A DNA stretch of 64,000 bases from Nitratiruptor sp. YY08-10 (lineage in GTDB: Bacteria > Campylobacterota > Campylobacteria > Campylobacterales > Nitratiruptoraceae): NCBI RefSeq assembly GCF_016629565.1, contig NZ_AP023057.1:248001-312000 (forward strand), given 5' to 3'. The position numbers and the translations under genes are program-made. Positions 61,029 to 64,000 of this stretch are shown piece after piece. Each line of letters opens with the position of its first letter. Within the stretch, counting starts at the first letter, position 1. The notes beneath the pieces are model-generated. The model worked only from the letters and a program-made list of their open reading frames with translations. It was not told the origin of the DNA and did not search any database.

Positions 61029-61322
61029 TTACCCCCTCGCTATAGACATACTTGAGATATTGGATGGAGAGTTTGTTTTGGCTTTTTTGTATGTCTCATC
61101 AAGTTGGACTTTGTACGCATCATACTTCTCTTTCATACCGTCTGCTTCTATATGCCTAATGGCAATCTGTGTGTAGACTTTTGCTTTTACAAACTGCTCT
61201 TTGTAAAGCTCATCCGTGATACCGAGTTTATCTGCTTCTTGGATGGCTTTATCCTCAAGGCTTTGCAGTTCTACATCATCTACTTTTTTGATCAAAAAGC
61301 TATCTTCATACGTATACAGCAT
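61029..61322 (-). CDS. Putative head-tail connector (gp6-like)
   Basis: 97 residues, helical (QSLEDKAIQEADKLGITDELYKEQF ... VYTQIAIRHIEAD), resembling small helical connectors. It starts the inverted block, 101 bases from the divergent scaffold gene. Confidence 0.6.
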   Translation of the reverse strand: MLYTYEDSFLIKKVDDVELQSLEDKAIQEADKLGITDELYKEQFVKAKVYTQIAIRHIEADGMKEKYDAYKVQLDETYKKAKTNSPSNISSMSIARG

Positions 61323-61423
61323 TGAAAAGCCTTTTTGTTTGAGTTTATCACCTATTTGTCAACTTTTTACCCCCATTTCTTTACAAAGTAGTTCTATGAT
61401 TTACAAAAAGACTGGAGGTCTAT

Positions 61424-62095
61424 ATGTTTCAAAAGCTACAAGAGATGCTTGAGGCAGGGAAGATTAGCGAAGAGGTGGCGAAAGTCTTGGATGACGAGAT
61501 AGGTAAAGCGTTGAAAGACGTGAGAGATGAGGCTGCTAGCTGGAGGGTCAAATATAAAGAACTTCAGCAAAACTACGAAGAGGTAGCCAAATCCAAAGAG
61601 AAGCTAGAGGCTGAGTTGTCCTCATTGGACGAGAAGATCCAAAAAGCGAAAGAGGAAGGTAAAAACGAGCTTGTAAAAGAGCTTGAGGCTGAGAGAAAAG
61701 AAAAAGAGGAACTGACAAAAAGGTTAAGTGAGCTTGAGGCTTCAGCAAGAAATCTAAGAATTGAAAACGAGCTGTCACGAGCTCTATCAAAATTTGAATA
61801 TGAGCCAATCGATAGCGAGATTGTCGCAGATTTTCTCAAATCGAGACATATCGATGTCGTTGATGGTGAAATTCGGTTCAAAAAAGGTGATGAGCTGATG
61901 CCTTTGGAAGAGGGCTTGAAAGCGATAGTCGAAGAGCGACCAAACCTTTTTAGGGCAAAAGGCAATCCAGGAAGCGGTATCGAAAATACGCAAAGCGGAA
62001 ACTGGAGCAAGAAGAAGAGCGAAATGAGTGATGATGAAATCGAAGAGTTCGTCCAAAAACATGGACAGGAAGCATTCTTACAACTACCAGATTAA
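61424..62095 (+). CDS. Capsid scaffolding protein
   Basis: 223 residues, a long charged coiled coil (KEKLEAELSSLDEKIQKAKEE) with a C-terminal region including SGIENTQSGNWSKKKSEMSDDEIEEF. Position directly before the capsid gene and composition are those of a scaffold. GGAGG lies before the ATG. Confidence 0.8.
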   Translation: MFQKLQEMLEAGKISEEVAKVLDDEIGKALKDVRDEAASWRVKYKELQQNYEEVAKSKEKLEAELSSLDEKIQKAKEEGKNELVKELEAERKEKEELTKRLSELEASARNLRIENELSRALSKFEYEPIDSEIVADFLKSRHIDVVDGEIRFKKGDELMPLEEGLKAIVEERPNLFRAKGNPGSGIENTQSGNWSKKKSEMSDDEIEEFVQKHGQEAFLQLPD

Positions 62096-62106
62096 GGAGA
62101 TAGGAA

Positions 62107-63066
62107 ATGGCAATTCAAATCAAAGATACGGTAATTCAAACTACCGCGATTGACAGCATTAGAGACAATCTGCTCAATGCCAAGACTGCTACAGGCGGTG
62201 CGATTAGTGTGGGTAGAAATATCCACAAAGGCGACTACATCGAGGAAACATTCTTCGACGATTTTGGAAACATCGTGCGAAGAGACCCGACGGTCGACAC
62301 GGCTGTAACGCCAGAAAGACTATCTACAAGCGAAGATGTTGCGGTCAAACTCTACTTTAGAGGGGATTTGTTTGTTACGAATACCGAGCTTGAGCGATAT
62401 GGTACGACCGTTAAGAATATGAACTCTAAGATCGGAAACAAGATCGGAGAAAAGATCTCGCGATGGACAATAGAAAAAGGGCTTATAGCATTGGTTGCGG
62501 CTCTAACTTCAAGAACGGAGCTTGTCGCAGGTGACGGAACTACTGCAGCGGATGTGCAAACTCTTGCCGATGCTGTTTTCAAACTTGGAGACATGAACGA
62601 GGATGTGAAGGTGTTTGTGGCTCCATCCATGGTTGCATATCAGCTGCTTCAAAATGCGCTTAATTCTACTGCAGATCAGATTAGCTACGGTGCTGTCTAT
62701 GGCGCACAGATTGGAACACTTGGTAGAAAACTTTGGATGGTCGATAACGCAGCGCTTCAATGGAGCGAGGATCTGAATGGAGATGGAGTAAACGAAAACG
62801 GATACTACACTCTTGGATTGACTCCCGGTGCAATTACTATCGATGAGAGCGAAGTTGTGAAAATCTTGAGCGATCTTGACATTACACAAGAAAACGCAGG
62901 GTATCGATTCAAGGCCGAAGGCGCTTATACGATCAAGGTAAAAGGCTTTAGCTACAACAAAGCCCAAGGTATCAACCCGAGCGACTCTGTACTTGGCAGT
63001 ACTGCAAGCTGGACGCTTGTAAGCGATATTAAAGCTGCTGCAGGCGTTGTAGCCAAAACCGCATAG
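62107..63066 (+). CDS. Major capsid protein
   Basis: 319 residues, HK97-fold type by context. Features: the N-terminus MAIQIKDTVIQTTAIDS, a long central helix (TVKNMNSKIGNKIGEKISR) and NPSDSVLGSTASWTLVS near the end. It lacks a protease-cleaved prodomain, consistent with a separate scaffold. AAGGAGA precedes the ATG. Confidence 0.82.
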   Translation: MAIQIKDTVIQTTAIDSIRDNLLNAKTATGGAISVGRNIHKGDYIEETFFDDFGNIVRRDPTVDTAVTPERLSTSEDVAVKLYFRGDLFVTNTELERYGTTVKNMNSKIGNKIGEKISRWTIEKGLIALVAALTSRTELVAGDGTTAADVQTLADAVFKLGDMNEDVKVFVAPSMVAYQLLQNALNSTADQISYGAVYGAQIGTLGRKLWMVDNAALQWSEDLNGDGVNENGYYTLGLTPGAITIDESEVVKILSDLDITQENAGYRFKAEGAYTIKVKGFSYNKAQGINPSDSVLGSTASWTLVSDIKAAAGVVAKTA

Positions 63067-63075
63067 GAATAACCT

Positions 63076-63279
63076 ATGAAAAGAGTAATTGATTTCAGTG
63101 GACAATATCAGGCGTCCGCTGATGAAGTTGTCGTAAGAGCAAACATCAAATTTTTCAAAAAAGAGGATTTGAGAGGCTTTGACAAGATTGTGGCATCTGA
63201 AAAAGATAAAGAAATATTTACAGGAGTTGAGAACCTTGAACTGATTGGCTCTAAAAAGAGCAGAAGAGGAGCTAAGTGA
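63076..63279 (+). CDS. Small structural/hypothetical protein
   Basis: 67 residues, basic C-terminus (KKSRRGAK). Located between capsid and tail genes, likely a head or joining protein. Its stop overlaps the tail gene. Confidence 0.6.
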   Translation: MKRVIDFSGQYQASADEVVVRANIKFFKKEDLRGFDKIVASEKDKEIFTGVENLELIGSKKSRRGAK

Positions 63280-64000
63280 TGGCAAAAAGACTCGTAAAGA
63301 ACAGCGTTGTATTAGCTGCGGTCGGCGCAACGCCTACAGCATCAAATGTTGTGGATATCAGCGATCCATTTAGCCCAAGTTTTACTACAAAAACGGGTGA
63401 GTATAAGCAGTATGACGGGCAGATGGGGACCACTAAGACTTGGGTGGATGGCAACTACTTGGTGGCAAGTGGGACAATTAGTGCGTTTCTCAAGAGCAAT
63501 GGTGGTGGGGCAAATGTGCCAAAACTCGATGAATTGTTCAAAATGGCAGGACTCACCGGTCAAGCAGTTGATACGGATGGTGACGGTGCAAACGATGCAT
63601 ATGTATATAGTCCTAATTCTGATGAATTGGCCACAGGTGAGGTAGTTTGGTATCTCGATGGCATCAAACGGCACTTTACAGGTGTGAGTGCTAATTTGAA
63701 ACTCGATCTTGAAGTTGGAGCACCTGCAAAAGCACAATTTGATATCCAAGGGTACAGCGATACTCCGGTTGAAGAGCCAAATCCATCTGTAACGTTAGAC
63801 AATAATGACATTTTCGTTGTTACTTCTGCTCAGGCCGTGACTCTAGGTGGTAATACATTGCCAGTTACAAGCGTTAGTTTTGATATGGGCAACCAAATCA
63901 ACGAGATATATGCAATTGGTGATAAGAGCTTTTATCGATCCGATTTTGCAGCAAAAGTATCCATCACAGAAAAAGTCGGAAACGATATCGGATATTGGGG
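63279..64000 (+). CDS. Major tail protein (partial at window end)
   Basis: 240 residues before the window stops. The N-terminus MAKRLVKNSVVLAAVGATPT and the beta-rich middle (WVDGNYLVASGTISAFLKS ... GVSANLKLDLEVGAPAKAQF) match long-tail tube proteins. A repeat of the same beta pattern (SVTLDNNDIFVVTSAQAVTL) begins near residue 168, hinting at an extra Ig-like domain. The gene runs off the end. Confidence 0.72.
   Translation, partial: MAKRLVKNSVVLAAVGATPTASNVVDISDPFSPSFTTKTGEYKQYDGQMGTTKTWVDGNYLVASGTISAFLKSNGGGANVPKLDELFKMAGLTGQAVDTDGDGANDAYVYSPNSDELATGEVVWYLDGIKRHFTGVSANLKLDLEVGAPAKAQFDIQGYSDTPVEEPNPSVTLDNNDIFVVTSAQAVTLGGNTLPVTSVSFDMGNQINEIYAIGDKSFYRSDFAAKVSITEKVGNDIGYW

Larger units (their letters stand above)
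34613..64000. mobile_element. Temperate tailed-phage prophage (left part, continues beyond window)
   Basis: Everything from the tRNA-Arg end onwards is phage-like: integrase, excisionase, antirepressors, recombination genes, CI/Cro switch, replication genes, terminase, portal, capsid and tail protein. An HK97-type capsid set and major tail protein suggest a long-tailed virion. The structural genes look intact, apart from the unusual reversed portal block, so the element may be inducible. The right end and attR are not in the window. Confidence 0.95.

Noticed and set aside
34613-64000. Identification as the known Nitratiruptor phage NrS-1
   Set aside because: That phage is known for a large primase-polymerase, and none is seen among the replication genes here; the rest of the prophage is not in the window, so no match is claimed.
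34613-64000. Mu-like transposable phage
   Set aside because: The Mor-like and F-like genes hint at it, but there is a tyrosine integrase at a tRNA and no MuA/MuB-type transposase.

Overview
The window is one continuous stretch of a low-GC bacterial chromosome of the Campylobacterota (formerly Epsilonproteobacteria), most likely a deep-sea-vent, Nitratiruptor-like chemolithoautotroph. The inference rests on the 14-gene complex I cluster with two nuoG copies and non-canonical NuoE/NuoF-like subunits, on the UbiA-family (MqnP-like) prenyltransferase, and on overall protein style. No database search was possible, so the genus is a guess. About 34.6 kb is host backbone. The rest, from 34.6 kb to the window end, is the left part of a temperate tailed-phage prophage whose right end is not seen.

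Host part. 0-0.5 kb: end of fusA, a cupin gene and tRNA-Arg(CCU). 0.6-6.2 kb: a chemotaxis island with cheB, an unknown gene and cheR on +, and on - a soluble double-hairpin receptor followed by a triple-CheW protein. 6.4-9.9 kb: an RRM RNA-binding protein, then a Y-family DNA polymerase divergent from an S24 (LexA/CI-type) repressor with palindromic operators between them; a PPP-type phosphatase and a Mut7-C nuclease gene follow the repressor. 9.9-14.5 kb: nucleotide-sugar dehydrogenase, small membrane protein, lipoprotein, endonuclease IV, AAA ATPase. 14.7-32.1 kb: nuoABCD, a short nuoE-like gene, a GltD-type flavoprotein in the nuoF position, nuoG1, nuoG2, nuoHIJKLMN. The two nuoG genes share a 618-bp block that is identical by eye. 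32.1-34.5 kb: miaA, a UbiA-type prenyltransferase, a frameshifted phosphoribosyltransferase, and tRNA-Arg(GCG), where the prophage is inserted.

Prophage. 34.6-47.0 kb is a long minus-strand operon region: integrase, excisionase-like protein, antirepressors (AntA/ORF6C and Rha types), small membrane proteins, a BglII-like restriction enzyme with an MT-A70 methylase, an HU protein, MazG, SSB, RecT and a PD-(D/E)XK exonuclease. A toxin-antitoxin-like pair and a small gene flanked by inverted repeats lie on the opposite strand. 47.0-52.6 kb is the control region: a strong terminator with a candidate small RNA, small membrane proteins, a CI-type repressor divergent from a Cro-like gene, and repressor-operator-like sites (AATAC-N5-GTATT). 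The same sites precede a three-gene plus-strand operon that ends in a putative exported nuclease. 52.6-55.3 kb holds a CII-like gene, replication genes and a VRR-NUC nuclease; the replication gene has a possible pseudoknot over its ribosome binding site and a 24-bp repeat inside it. 55.3-64.0 kb is packaging and head: terminases, a Mor-like regulator, a minor head protein with a probable C-terminal toxin domain plus a small partner gene, then portal and connector genes in reverse orientation, then scaffold, capsid and major tail protein (cut by the window end).

No gene-free stretch exceeds about 300 bases. The largest gaps (6179-6418, 36140-36340, 47031-47241, 48124-48316, 48536-48774) are described as regulatory or RNA features. 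No CRISPR array, insertion sequence or rRNA was seen.
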